DNA of 64,000 bases. Source: Deltaproteobacteria bacterium. Its GTDB lineage: Bacteria > Myxococcota_C > UBA6777. This document shows positions 28,369 to 36,376 of the stretch, one piece after another; position 1 is the stretch's first letter, and the number at the start of each line of letters is the position of its first letter. The notes beneath the pieces are model-generated. The model searched no databases, had not been told where the DNA came from, and saw nothing but the letters and a program-made list of their open reading frames with translations. The stretch lies in NCBI GenBank assembly GCA_006226375.1, contig SBHC01000054.1, positions 167,331 to 231,330 of the forward strand. The letters run 5' to 3'. Both the position numbers and the translations under genes were made by a program.

Positions 28369-29100
28369 ATGCGAATTCCTGTGATACGAGGCTGCATCGA
28401 CCGCCGAATCTTAGCCAACTACCGGATTGATCCGGATGTGATGGCCGACAACTTGCCTGCCCCTTTCCGCCCCAAGCTGCACAACGGCTATGCGATCGGT
28501 GGCATTTGTTTGATTCGGCTTACGGGAGTCCGCCCCCGGTTTCTTCCGCTGCCATGGGGGATTCGTTCAGAGAACGCCGCCCACCGCATCGCCGTCGAGT
28601 GGGAAGACAACGGTCAATGGCGAGAGGGTGTCTACATTCCTCGGCGCGACTCCAACTCTCGGTTAAATGCCTGGGCTGGTGGCACCATCTTTCCCGGGGT
28701 TCACCATTTGGCGAAGTTTGAGGTCAAGGAAGACGACTCCCACTTCTCCGTCGCCATGCAAAGCCAGGACGGCGGCGCTCATGTACTTGTCGAAGGACAC
28801 GTGACAGACCACCTTCCCGAAACATCCAGCTTTTCAACCATTGAGGAAGCGTCCCTTTTCTTTGAGCGAGGTTCCTTGGGTTACTCCGACACACATTCCG
28901 ACGGTCGCTACGACGGATTGGAGCTTCGCTGCCAAAGCTGGATGGTGGAAGCCCTCGACATCACCCAGGTACGCTCCAGCTATTTTGAAAACCAACAAGA
29001 CTTCCCAGAAGGCTCCGCTCACTTCGACTGTGCCTTGCTAATGCGCGACATCCAACACGAATGGCACGGCCACCCCGATCTGTGTTGCCCGACCTCTTAA
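28369..29100 (+). CDS. DUF2071 (YqjF-like) protein
   Basis: 243 residues with the DUF2071 pattern: an early DPDVMADNLPAPFRP segment, GGICLIRL, GIRSENAAHRI, a VYIPRRDSNSRLNAWAGG core and a late SFSTIEEASLFFERGSLGYS. The family belongs to the acetoacetate-decarboxylase-like fold; no catalytic function is established. AAGGGA precedes the ATG, and the gap to the ceramidase-like gene is only nine bases, so they are probably co-transcribed. Confidence 0.75.
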   Translation: MRIPVIRGCIDRRILANYRIDPDVMADNLPAPFRPKLHNGYAIGGICLIRLTGVRPRFLPLPWGIRSENAAHRIAVEWEDNGQWREGVYIPRRDSNSRLNAWAGGTIFPGVHHLAKFEVKEDDSHFSVAMQSQDGGAHVLVEGHVTDHLPETSSFSTIEEASLFFERGSLGYSDTHSDGRYDGLELRCQSWMVEALDITQVRSSYFENQQDFPEGSAHFDCALLMRDIQHEWHGHPDLCCPTS

Positions 29101-29228
29101 TCCTGCTCCTTAGGCGCTCTTCTCAAACTTTTTGGTTGCTCCTGGTGAACAATCGGTGTATGTCATCGTCCGTTTGAACGTGGCTGTTTTGTGGGAAAAC
29201 TCCATGGGCATGAAGGAGGACGAGCGGG

Positions 29229-30458
29229 TTGAAACATTTGGCCGATTTTCTCGTACGTTTGGGGGGTGCGCTGCTGCAGTACGGCTCCCCGGTCCATCGC
29301 ATCGAAGAAGTCTTAAACCTGACCGCGCAACATTACGATCACACCTGCGAGGTGTTTGCTGTGCCCACAGGTTTGTGGCTCAGTATCTCACCCGCGACAG
29401 AAGAAGCAAACGAGCCTGTCATCCGCTTGGTTCGGGTGTACAACTGGAGCGTGGATCTCGAAAAACTTCAGCAGCTTGATAACTTGTTTAACCTTGTGAT
29501 GGCTCGTTCGACGTCGTTGCCCAAGGCGCTGATTCGGCTCAAAAAGATAACGCAAACCTCAACGCCCTATCCTCTCTGGAGAGAGCTTCTTGTCACCGGC
29601 ACCATCTGTGGCTCGGCTGCGCTCTTTTTTGGCGGACAACGAGGTGAAGTGTTCGTCAGTGTGATGCTGGGCTTCCTCGTCGTTGGCTTGTTTCGCCTTG
29701 TTCAGCGCAAACAACAAACCCGCCTTCTCATCGACTTTTTGGTCGGACTCTTGACAGGCTTGGTCGTCTGGGGAGCCACCACGCTCCAACCGGACCTGCT
29801 ACGCAAACCCATGATTCTGGCAGGCATTATCGTTATTGTTCCAGGGATGACATTAACGGTAGGTTTGGGCGAGCTTGTCCATCGACAGCTGGTAAGCGGT
29901 GGAGCACGTTTGCTGCAGGCTGCGATGGTGTTCATTTCCATGATTCTGGGACTTTCCATTGCCATCAAGCTCGAAAGCTGGAGCCTCAACGGGAAACCCG
30001 TAGTGTTGGGGCTTGCTGAAGCTGGAGCATCCCACCCGTTGTGGCTGACAGCCTTGGTCGCTTCCCTCGCAGGACTTGCATTTGCAGACCTGTTTAATGT
30101 TTCCAACAAATACAGAGTCTGGGCAGCATTTTCGTGTCTTATCGCCTGGGTTGTGTCCAGCGCCGCCGCTAGCATCCTGACCTCAGGACCTCTCGCCGCT
30201 TTTGGAGGAGCGTTTGGACTCGGGCTTTACGCCAACACTCTCACCCGCCTGACAGGAAGACCTAACCAGATCTTCCTCCTCCCAGGACTGTTCCTTTTGG
30301 TGCCTGGAACGGTTGGGTTCTTGGGCTTTGAGAGATTCCTTAATGGTGACGCCAACCAGGGTGTCTTGTTTGCCTTCGCAACCATCATGAACGGAGGCGC
30401 ACTTATCACAGGACTGATCGTTGCCAACGCAGCCCTCTCGCCTCGAAAGCTCTTGTAG
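29229..30458 (+). CDS. ThrE family threonine/serine exporter-like protein
   Basis: 409 residues. The N-terminal ~110 residues are soluble (ADFLVRLGGALLQYGSPVHRIEEVL, EVFAVPTGLWLSIS), the standard ThrE beginning. About ten hydrophobic helices follow, including GGALITG near the end. The family exports threonine/serine, or dicarboxylates in some members. The start is TTG, with AAGGAGG nine to ten bases upstream; no ATG in this frame is better placed. It is convergent with nspC, 45 bases away. Confidence 0.85.
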   Translation: MKHLADFLVRLGGALLQYGSPVHRIEEVLNLTAQHYDHTCEVFAVPTGLWLSISPATEEANEPVIRLVRVYNWSVDLEKLQQLDNLFNLVMARSTSLPKALIRLKKITQTSTPYPLWRELLVTGTICGSAALFFGGQRGEVFVSVMLGFLVVGLFRLVQRKQQTRLLIDFLVGLLTGLVVWGATTLQPDLLRKPMILAGIIVIVPGMTLTVGLGELVHRQLVSGGARLLQAAMVFISMILGLSIAIKLESWSLNGKPVVLGLAEAGASHPLWLTALVASLAGLAFADLFNVSNKYRVWAAFSCLIAWVVSSAAASILTSGPLAAFGGAFGLGLYANTLTRLTGRPNQIFLLPGLFLLVPGTVGFLGFERFLNGDANQGVLFAFATIMNGGALITGLIVANAALSPRKLL

Positions 30459-30503
30459 GTAGTGACTCTGTGGAAGAAAAGAGGAAGTTATCGAAACGCG
30501 ACC

Positions 30504-31634
30504 TTAAGACAGCCGTGATTTGAAGTCGGGGTAGGAGAACTCGCGGACCAGTTGGAATTGATTGTCTTCTGTCCAAAGACCGATGGCAGGATGCTTTACA
30601 CCATTAAACATGGTGGTTTTGACCATGGTGTAATGAATCATATCTTCAAACACCAAGCGGTCACCGATTTGCAGAGGACGGTCAAAGCTATAGTCACCGA
30701 CCACATCTCCGGCCAGACATGTCGTTCCGCCAAGACGGTAGGTGTGCGCTTTTTCGTTGGCCTCTCCAGCGCCACGAATCTCCGGTCGATAGGGCATCTC
30801 CAGGCAGTCAGGCATGTGAGCGCTGACAGAGATGTCGAGGATCGCCAGGTCCATCTCATTGTGGATGATATCCAGCACCTGCGCCACCAAAACACCGGTC
30901 TGCCAACCCACAGCTTCCCCTGGCTCTAAGATAACTCGGGTATTGTAGGTATCTTGGAAGTTACGAATCACACGAATCAGCCGCTCAACATCGTAGCCTT
31001 CGCGAGTGATGTGGTGTCCACCACCAAAGTTGATCCACTTCATCTGAGGAATCAAGTCGCCAAAGTTACGAACCACGGCCTCCAGCGTACGCTCAAGAAC
31101 GTCCGAACCTTGCTCGCACATGGTGTGAAAGTGCAAACCTTCGATGCCTTCGAGTTGGTCCGCGTCAAACTGGCTGCGAATGACTCCCAGACGAGAGCGA
31201 GGCGCGCACGGGTTGTACAGATCGACTTCTACTTCACTGTACTCCGGATTAATCCGGATCCCAGGCGACGGTTTTCTCGGATGCTTCAGCACCTTCTCCC
31301 GAAAGCGTTGCCACTGGGAGAACGAGTTAAATGAGATGTGGTCCACGATGTCGAGGATATCATCGATCTCATCGTCGCGGTACGCTGGCGCATACACGTG
31401 GACTTGCTTACCCATCTCCTCATGACCTAACTGGGCTTCCCAAAGCGAGCTGGCGGTGGTTCCGGCCATGTACTTGCCAAGCAAAGGGAAGGTGCTCCAC
31501 AGGGAGTAGCCTTTGAGGGCACAGATAATCTCTGCGCCGCTCTGCTCTTGCACGTACTGAAACAGCTCCGCGTTGCGCCTCAGCAACTTGAGGTCACACA
31601 CAAAACAAGGTGAAGGTATCGTATCAATGTTCAT
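30504..31634 (-). CDS. nspC: Carboxynorspermidine/carboxyspermidine decarboxylase
   Basis: 376 residues, alanine-racemase-fold PLP enzyme. It decarboxylates carboxy(nor)spermidine to (nor)spermidine. K41 in ICALKGYSLWS is the PLP lysine. HFHTMCEQ, NFGGGHHITREGYD and EPGEAVGWQTG are family blocks, and CAPRSRLG follows the usual Arg contact. Start at 31634 overlaps the end of the upstream dehydrogenase by 11 bases, which implies translational coupling; an in-frame ATG at 31670 would extend the overlap and add 12 non-conserved residues. Specificity for spermidine over norspermidine precursors cannot be read from sequence alone. Confidence 0.95.
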   Translation of the reverse strand: MNIDTIPSPCFVCDLKLLRRNAELFQYVQEQSGAEIICALKGYSLWSTFPLLGKYMAGTTASSLWEAQLGHEEMGKQVHVYAPAYRDDEIDDILDIVDHISFNSFSQWQRFREKVLKHPRKPSPGIRINPEYSEVEVDLYNPCAPRSRLGVIRSQFDADQLEGIEGLHFHTMCEQGSDVLERTLEAVVRNFGDLIPQMKWINFGGGHHITREGYDVERLIRVIRNFQDTYNTRVILEPGEAVGWQTGVLVAQVLDIIHNEMDLAILDISVSAHMPDCLEMPYRPEIRGAGEANEKAHTYRLGGTTCLAGDVVGDYSFDRPLQIGDRLVFEDMIHYTMVKTTMFNGVKHPAIGLWTEDNQFQLVREFSYPDFKSRLS

Positions 31635-32817
31635 CGACGGGGATATCCGTAACGTTCCAAGGGAGACCATACTGGTTCATGTCTTCCATGAAGGGATCGG
31701 GGTCCATCTGCTCCATGTTGAACACACCATCTCCACTCCACACGCCGGTAAGCATCAGCTTGGCGCCGATCATCGCGGGAACGCCGGTGGTGTAGGAGAC
31801 ACCCTGGGAGCCAACCTCTTCGTAACAAGCCGCGTGGCTGCAGTTGTTGTACACATACTTGGCGATGCGCTTGCCGTCTTTCACACCTTGCACCTTCACG
31901 CCGATGGAGGTCCAGCCGGTGTAGTTCTCACCCAGCGACGACGGCTCAGGCAGGACAGCTTTTAAGAACTCCAGCGGGACAATTTGTTGCCCTTTGAAGT
32001 TCACGGGATCGATGCGGGTCATCCCCACATTCTGAAGGACCTGCAGGTGGTTGATGTAAGCAGGGGAGAACGTCATCCAAAAACGAGCCTGTTGCAGCGT
32101 TGGGAAGTGCTTCACCAACGACTCCAGCTCTTCGTGGAACAACAAGTAGCTCTCACGCTCGCCAATGTTGGGGTAGTCGATGGGCTTGTGAATGGACATC
32201 GCTTCGATCTCTTTCCACTCACCGTTTTCCCAGTAACGACCGGGCTGTGTGATCTCACGAATGTTAATCTCAGGATTAAAGTTCGTGGCGAAGTGCTCAC
32301 CGTGTGACCCTGCGTTGCAGTCCACGATATCAAGGGTGTGCATTTCATCGAAGTAATGCTTGTTGAGGTAGCTGGTGAATACGTTGGTAGCGCCGGGGTC
32401 AAAGCCGCTGCCAAGCAAGGCCATCAATCCAGCTTCACGAAAGCGGTCTTGGTAGGCCCACTGCCACTTGTACTCAAACTTGGCCACGTCGCGAGGCTCG
32501 TAGTTGGCTGTGTCCAGGTAGTGAACGCCGGTTTCCAGGCAAGCGTCCATGATGGGCAGATCCTGGTAGGGCAAGGCCACGTTGATGACCATCTTGGGCT
32601 GAACCTTGCGAATCAATTCCACCAGTTCAGGGACGTTATCCGCGTCAACCTTTGCTGTCTCGACAGGAATGTTGTCGATTTTTGAAGCAATCGCATCGCA
32701 CTTGGACAACGTCCGGCTTGCGAGAACAAGGTGAGAAAAGACTTCGGGCACCTGCGCGCATTTCTGCGTCACCACACCGCCCACACCGCCAGCACCAATA
32801 ATCAACACTTTGCTCAT
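31624..32817 (-). CDS. Carboxynorspermidine/carboxyspermidine dehydrogenase (saccharopine dehydrogenase-like)
   Basis: 397 residues. The N-terminal Rossmann fold begins VLIIGAGGVGGVV. GSGFDPGATNVF and DIVDCNAGSHGE are typical of the CASDH/CANSDH group. It reductively condenses L-aspartate semialdehyde with a diamine (putrescine or diaminopropane; agmatine in the cyanobacterial carboxyaminopropylagmatine variant) using NADPH. It overlaps nspC by 11 bases, so the two form an operon. A TTGACA promoter and a 5' hairpin lie upstream. Confidence 0.93.
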   Translation of the reverse strand: MSKVLIIGAGGVGGVVTQKCAQVPEVFSHLVLASRTLSKCDAIASKIDNIPVETAKVDADNVPELVELIRKVQPKMVINVALPYQDLPIMDACLETGVHYLDTANYEPRDVAKFEYKWQWAYQDRFREAGLMALLGSGFDPGATNVFTSYLNKHYFDEMHTLDIVDCNAGSHGEHFATNFNPEINIREITQPGRYWENGEWKEIEAMSIHKPIDYPNIGERESYLLFHEELESLVKHFPTLQQARFWMTFSPAYINHLQVLQNVGMTRIDPVNFKGQQIVPLEFLKAVLPEPSSLGENYTGWTSIGVKVQGVKDGKRIAKYVYNNCSHAACYEEVGSQGVSYTTGVPAMIGAKLMLTGVWSGDGVFNMEQMDPDPFMEDMNQYGLPWNVTDIPVDEH

Positions 32818-32925
32818 ACCAACGTACCCTTTCCTCCGAAGCGACTCACGTCACAACTTACTTCTTTTCTTTTGGTTCTCTCGTTTCAGAAGGCTGCAAC
32901 CAACCCTCTGTCTTCGATGCAACAA

Positions 32926-32950
32926 CTCTTGGGGTTTCTGTCCCTAAGAG
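32926..32950 (-). promoter_or_regulatory. Hairpin at the 5' end of the polyamine operon leader
   Basis: CTCTT-A-GGG ... CCC-C-AAGAG on the minus strand folds with one mismatch and a 7-base loop, right at the predicted 5' end. It could stabilise the mRNA or take part in leader control. Confidence 0.35.
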
Positions 32951-32957
32951 TCGCCCG

Positions 32958-32986
32958 AACCTAACAAAAACCCCCCACCCTGTCAA
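32958..32986 (-). promoter_or_regulatory. Sigma-70-like promoter of the dehydrogenase-nspC operon
   Basis: On the minus strand TTGACA (32981-32986) is followed by 17 bases and TAGGTT (32958-32963). The -35 is perfect, the -10 weak. Predicted transcription begins near 32951, leaving a leader of ~130 bases. Confidence 0.5.
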
Positions 32987-33081
32987 TCGAAACCATCTCA
33001 CCGCACCTACGAAGCAAAAGGCTTTACAATCAAACAACTAGACATCGTCTCTGTCCTACCTTAAAAAAACAAGAGAGACGC

Positions 33082-33108
33082 TGTCACAAACAAGCCGGTC
33101 GTTTCATC
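33082..33108 (+). promoter_or_regulatory. Candidate ECF41-type autoregulatory promoter
   Basis: TGTCACA (33082-33088), 16 bases, then CATC (33105-33108). The known ECF41 target consensus is TGTCACA-N16-CGTC, so only one -10 base differs. It lies 56 bases upstream of the sigma factor start codon, fitting autoregulation. Confidence 0.55.
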
Positions 33109-33164
33109 TCTTTTTGTGCATCATTCTCTTTCTTTTATGTCTTGTTCACCGCAAAGGTACAATC

Positions 33165-34037
33165 ATGCAGCAACCGACCAGCGTTCCTTGGGAAGAACAC
33201 CGCCCTTACTTGTTTGCCATTGCGTATCGTATGTTGGGTAGCATCAGTGACGCAGAAGATATGGTACAGGAAGCCTTTGTCCGGACCCAACAATCGGGAG
33301 AAGAGCTACGTCAGCCTCGCTCGTATCTGGCCACAGCGGTCACAAGGTTGTGCATGGAGCATCTGAGAAAGGCGTACGTTCGACGGGAGTCATACGTAGG
33401 ACCTTGGCTACCAGAGCCTTTGGTCGAAACGGTCGAACCTCTAGCAGAGCGAAGAACCGAGCAGGCCGAATCGTTGTCTCTTGCGTTTCTCCGAATCCTG
33501 GAAAACTTGACCCCGGCGGAGCGCGCTGTGTTTTTGCTACGGGAAGTGTTTGAGTACAGCTATGACGAGGTCGCCTCCATTGTGGAGAAGACGCCAGCCT
33601 CCTGTCGTCAACTGGCACGACGAGCCCGCGACCACATCCAGGAGAATCGTCCGCGCTTTACCGCTTCGGAAGAGAAAAAGCAGCATTTGATGAGCCAGTT
33701 CTTTCTTTGCTGCACGGAAGGAGATATGGAAGGCTTCCTCACCGTGCTTTCAGAAGATGCCATTCTCTACTCGGACGGTGGAGGAAAAGTCCACGCAGCC
33801 CGACGGCCGATTTACGGTGCCGACAAGATTGCTCGTTTCTTCCTGGGAATTATGAAGAAGAAACAGATAGATACAATGGTATTTCCGGCTTTTGTGAACG
33901 GAGAGCCTGGCCTTGTGGAATACCTTAATGGGCAACCCCAAAGTGCCTTCACCGTGACTATCGAAAACGACCGAATCACAGAGTTGTTTGTGATCAACAA
34001 CCCAGACAAGATCAGCCGCATCCCACCGTTGGAATGA
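33165..34037 (+). CDS. ECF41 (SigJ-type) RNA polymerase sigma factor with SnoaL-like C-terminal domain
   Basis: 290 residues. Sigma-2 (YLFAIAYRMLGSISDAEDMVQEAF) and sigma-4 (LTPAERAVFLLREVFEYSYDEVA) regions are followed by a C-terminal extension. The three ECF41 signatures are visible: WLPEP in the linker, DGGGK, and NPDKI near the end. This extension modulates activity in place of a separate anti-sigma factor. The start at 33165 has AAAGG upstream; the longer frame from 33114 adds a hydrophobic stretch with no family match. The partner genes usual for ECF41 (carboxymuconolactone decarboxylase-like, oxidoreductase or epimerase) are not adjacent. Confidence 0.92.
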   Translation: MQQPTSVPWEEHRPYLFAIAYRMLGSISDAEDMVQEAFVRTQQSGEELRQPRSYLATAVTRLCMEHLRKAYVRRESYVGPWLPEPLVETVEPLAERRTEQAESLSLAFLRILENLTPAERAVFLLREVFEYSYDEVASIVEKTPASCRQLARRARDHIQENRPRFTASEEKKQHLMSQFFLCCTEGDMEGFLTVLSEDAILYSDGGGKVHAARRPIYGADKIARFFLGIMKKKQIDTMVFPAFVNGEPGLVEYLNGQPQSAFTVTIENDRITELFVINNPDKISRIPPLE

Positions 34038-34242
34038 ACCCTCTCTTAGGTCGCGTCCTTCACATCCAATTTATGCAAGCTTATTTTTGATGGTTGCAAA
34101 ACCTTCAAGAGAACCAACACCCAATAGTTTTTCAGTCACCCAAGTTCTTGCTTCAAGCGGAGAGCATAGCCCAACAAGAACCAAGTATGCTACCCTCCCG
34201 AAAGCCTAGTCAGAGGAAGCGAACACTTGGAGGGAGAATGCC

Positions 34243-35706
34243 ATGCCCATCGATCCCAATATGATGCTGTTGAAGCGCCGCCGGACAAAGATTGTCGCCA
34301 CGGTAGGACCCGCGTCTGAGTCACCAGAGATGCTTAAGCGACTGATGGATGTTGGGGTTAACATGTTTCGACTGAACATGTCCCATGGAGAACACTCCTT
34401 CCACCGCGAGGTGTACCAACGCATCCGCAAGGTTTCGGCTGAACTTGGGAAGCCCACTGCTATTCTCGCGGACCTGTGCGGCCCCAAGTTACGGGTAGGA
34501 ACATTCCCCGACGAAGGCATCTCCCTCTCCACAGGCGAGCAAGTCACTGTCACCACGCGAGATGTGGAAGGTGCGCCTGGACTTATCCCTTCCCAGTATC
34601 AGATGTTGGCCCAAGAAGTAAAACCCAACGACCGGATTCTACTGGCAGACGGACTGCTCTCCCTACAGGTAAAGCAGGTGGATGGAACGGAGATTACATG
34701 CACGGTACTGCAAGGAGGCACGCTACGTTCACGACAAGGCATTAACCTTCCGGGAGTTGACCTCTCCATCCCATCCTTCACCGAGAAAGACCGAAAAGAC
34801 GCCGCTCTAGCCCTGGAATTGGGCGTTGACTACCTGGCTCTTTCGTTTGTCCGCAAAGCTTCGGACGTTCAAGAGTTACGCCAAGTCATCCAAGACGCGG
34901 GTCAATCCACAGGTATTATCGCAAAGATAGAAAAGCCCGAAGCGTTGGAGGAGATCGAAGAGATCATCGCTCTCTCCGATGCTATCATGGTAGCTCGTGG
35001 AGACCTTGGTGTAGAGCTACCGGCCGAGCAAGTCCCCCTTATCCAGGACGAGCTGGTCGACATGGCTCGCCTGCGCAACCGACCCGTGATTGTGGCCACG
35101 CAGATGCTGGAGTCGATGGTGGGTAACTCCCGGCCCACCCGAGCAGAGGTATCTGATGTAGCTCACGCCGTCCTGAGCGGTGCTGATGCGATTATGCTAT
35201 CGGGTGAAACTGCAATGGGTAGCAACCCCGAAGCTGCCGTAGAAACAATGGATCGCATCGCGCGCCAGTCAGAGGGTTACCTGTGGCGTCATGGAGCGTT
35301 TGGCTCCATCCTGGACCAGGAAGCCCATCGTCCCCAAGATGAGCCTCTGCCTCTTCGTATCGCCGTAGCCAACGCCACCTCCACGCTGTCCCGACAGCTG
35401 GGTGTGCGTTCGATCGTGGTTCCAACTCGGTCCGGCCGGACCGTTCGCATCGCCTGCGCCTCTCGACCGGCTGCCCCCATCATTTGTCTGTCGGGTTCCT
35501 TTGAAACGTGCTGTCGAATGAATCTGTGTTGGGGGGTTGTTCCTGTCTATGTCGAAGACCTTGACCTTACCAAAACCCCCAGCCTGGCCCGCAGCGTTGT
35601 ACGCGAATTGCAGCTCGCCGAAGACGGTCAATACATCTTGCTGCTCCAAGGATTCGCCATGGAAGCCCATCAAAACCAACCGGCCATTACAGTGTTAGAA
35701 TTGTAA
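34243..35706 (+). CDS. pyk: Pyruvate kinase
   Basis: 487 residues, full length for the bacterial enzyme, which transfers phosphate from PEP to ADP in glycolysis. It begins RRTKIVATVGPASESPEML. The metal/PEP site KIEKPEALEEIEEI...DAIMVARGDLGVELP, RPTRAEVSDVAHAVLSGADA and SGETAMG are intact. The C-terminal allosteric domain is present. GGAGGGAGAATGCC precedes the ATG. It stands apart from glycolytic partners; class I aldolase is 10 kb away. Confidence 0.97.
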   Translation: MPIDPNMMLLKRRRTKIVATVGPASESPEMLKRLMDVGVNMFRLNMSHGEHSFHREVYQRIRKVSAELGKPTAILADLCGPKLRVGTFPDEGISLSTGEQVTVTTRDVEGAPGLIPSQYQMLAQEVKPNDRILLADGLLSLQVKQVDGTEITCTVLQGGTLRSRQGINLPGVDLSIPSFTEKDRKDAALALELGVDYLALSFVRKASDVQELRQVIQDAGQSTGIIAKIEKPEALEEIEEIIALSDAIMVARGDLGVELPAEQVPLIQDELVDMARLRNRPVIVATQMLESMVGNSRPTRAEVSDVAHAVLSGADAIMLSGETAMGSNPEAAVETMDRIARQSEGYLWRHGAFGSILDQEAHRPQDEPLPLRIAVANATSTLSRQLGVRSIVVPTRSGRTVRIACASRPAAPIICLSGSFETCCRMNLCWGVVPVYVEDLDLTKTPSLARSVVRELQLAEDGQYILLLQGFAMEAHQNQPAITVLEL

Positions 35707-35784
35707 GATGGGCGGTGCCATCAACGATGCAACGTGTTGTTGCCATTTCATTTTGTGAGTTTGCTGGGAACGAGGAGATTAAGT

Positions 35785-36297
35785 ATGAGAATGTCATGGG
35801 TTGGTCGTTTGTCTTTGCTGAGTTGCCTGGGTTTGTTGACCTTTGCTGCGGAGGCTTGGGGTGGACCAAGATTGCACATTTACGGCAACTGGTGTGGCCC
35901 AGGTGTTGGCAATCGTTCCACCAAGAAACCCATTGACGCTGTTGACCGCGCTTGTATGCTTCATGACAAGTGTTTCCTCAAAAAAGGCGCCAAAGGCCTG
36001 GGTGGCAGAATTCAACACTGTGACTGTGACCGTATCATTCGTGGAGAGTTGAAACGAGCAGGTCGAACAAAGCTCAGCAAAAAGGCAAAGCGCAAACGAA
36101 AACTAATGAGCCTGTACTTTCGTTTGGCAAAGTGCTGGTGTCGTCGAGTGGTGTGCAAAAAACGGCCTGTCTGCCGACGCGTTCGAAAGTGTCGCAAAGT
36201 ACTTGGCAAACGTCGATGTGTAAAGGTTCCTAAGTGTCGTATGGTTCGTCGCTGCAAAAAACGAGTGGTGTATGGACGCGGTGGGCGTTGCAAGTAA
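35785..36297 (+). CDS. Secreted phospholipase A2-like protein with basic Cys-rich tail
   Basis: 170 residues. An N-terminal signal peptide (~24 residues, ending near AAEA) precedes a calcium-loop-like YGNWCGPG (Y33-G40) and the active-site segment DAVDRACMLHDKC with the His60-Asp61 pair of PLA2 enzymes. From ~118 the protein is a tail of Lys, Arg and regularly spaced Cys. It would hydrolyse the sn-2 ester of phospholipids outside the cytoplasm. Start at 35785 follows GAGGAGATTAAGT; upstream in-frame residues from 35734 do not look like a signal. The tail may bind anionic membranes or nucleic acid. Alternative: a PLA2-fold protein without enzyme activity. Confidence 0.75.
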   Translation: MRMSWVGRLSLLSCLGLLTFAAEAWGGPRLHIYGNWCGPGVGNRSTKKPIDAVDRACMLHDKCFLKKGAKGLGGRIQHCDCDRIIRGELKRAGRTKLSKKAKRKRKLMSLYFRLAKCWCRRVVCKKRPVCRRVRKCRKVLGKRRCVKVPKCRMVRRCKKRVVYGRGGRCK

Positions 36298-36303
36298 GAC
36301 ATA

Positions 36304-36349
36304 CTGTTGGTTCTGTGGGTTGGAGATGTCCCGCCCACAACCACAACAG
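36304..36349. terminator. Hairpin between convergent PLA2-like and kinase genes
   Basis: CTGTTG (36304-36309) pairs with CAACAG (36344-36349), and TGTGGG (36314-36319) with CCCACA (36334-36339), separated by a 4x4 internal loop. It lies in the 79-base convergent gap. No T-run follows on either strand, so termination strength is uncertain. Confidence 0.35.
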
Positions 36350-36376
36350 GCTCTCATAGCTCTCTGCGAACCGATG

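Larger units (their letters stand above)
32818..33164. other. Divergent intergenic region between polyamine operon and ECF41 sigma gene
   Basis: The 347 bases hold a minus-strand sigma-70-like promoter (32958-32986), a hairpin at the start of the predicted mRNA (32926-32950), and a plus-strand ECF41-like promoter (33082-33108). No other gene was seen. Confidence 0.65.

Noticed and set aside
33114..33164. Longer start for the ECF41 sigma factor
   Set aside because: It adds a hydrophobic stretch not found in the family; ATG 33165 has an AAAGG site and family-like N-terminus.
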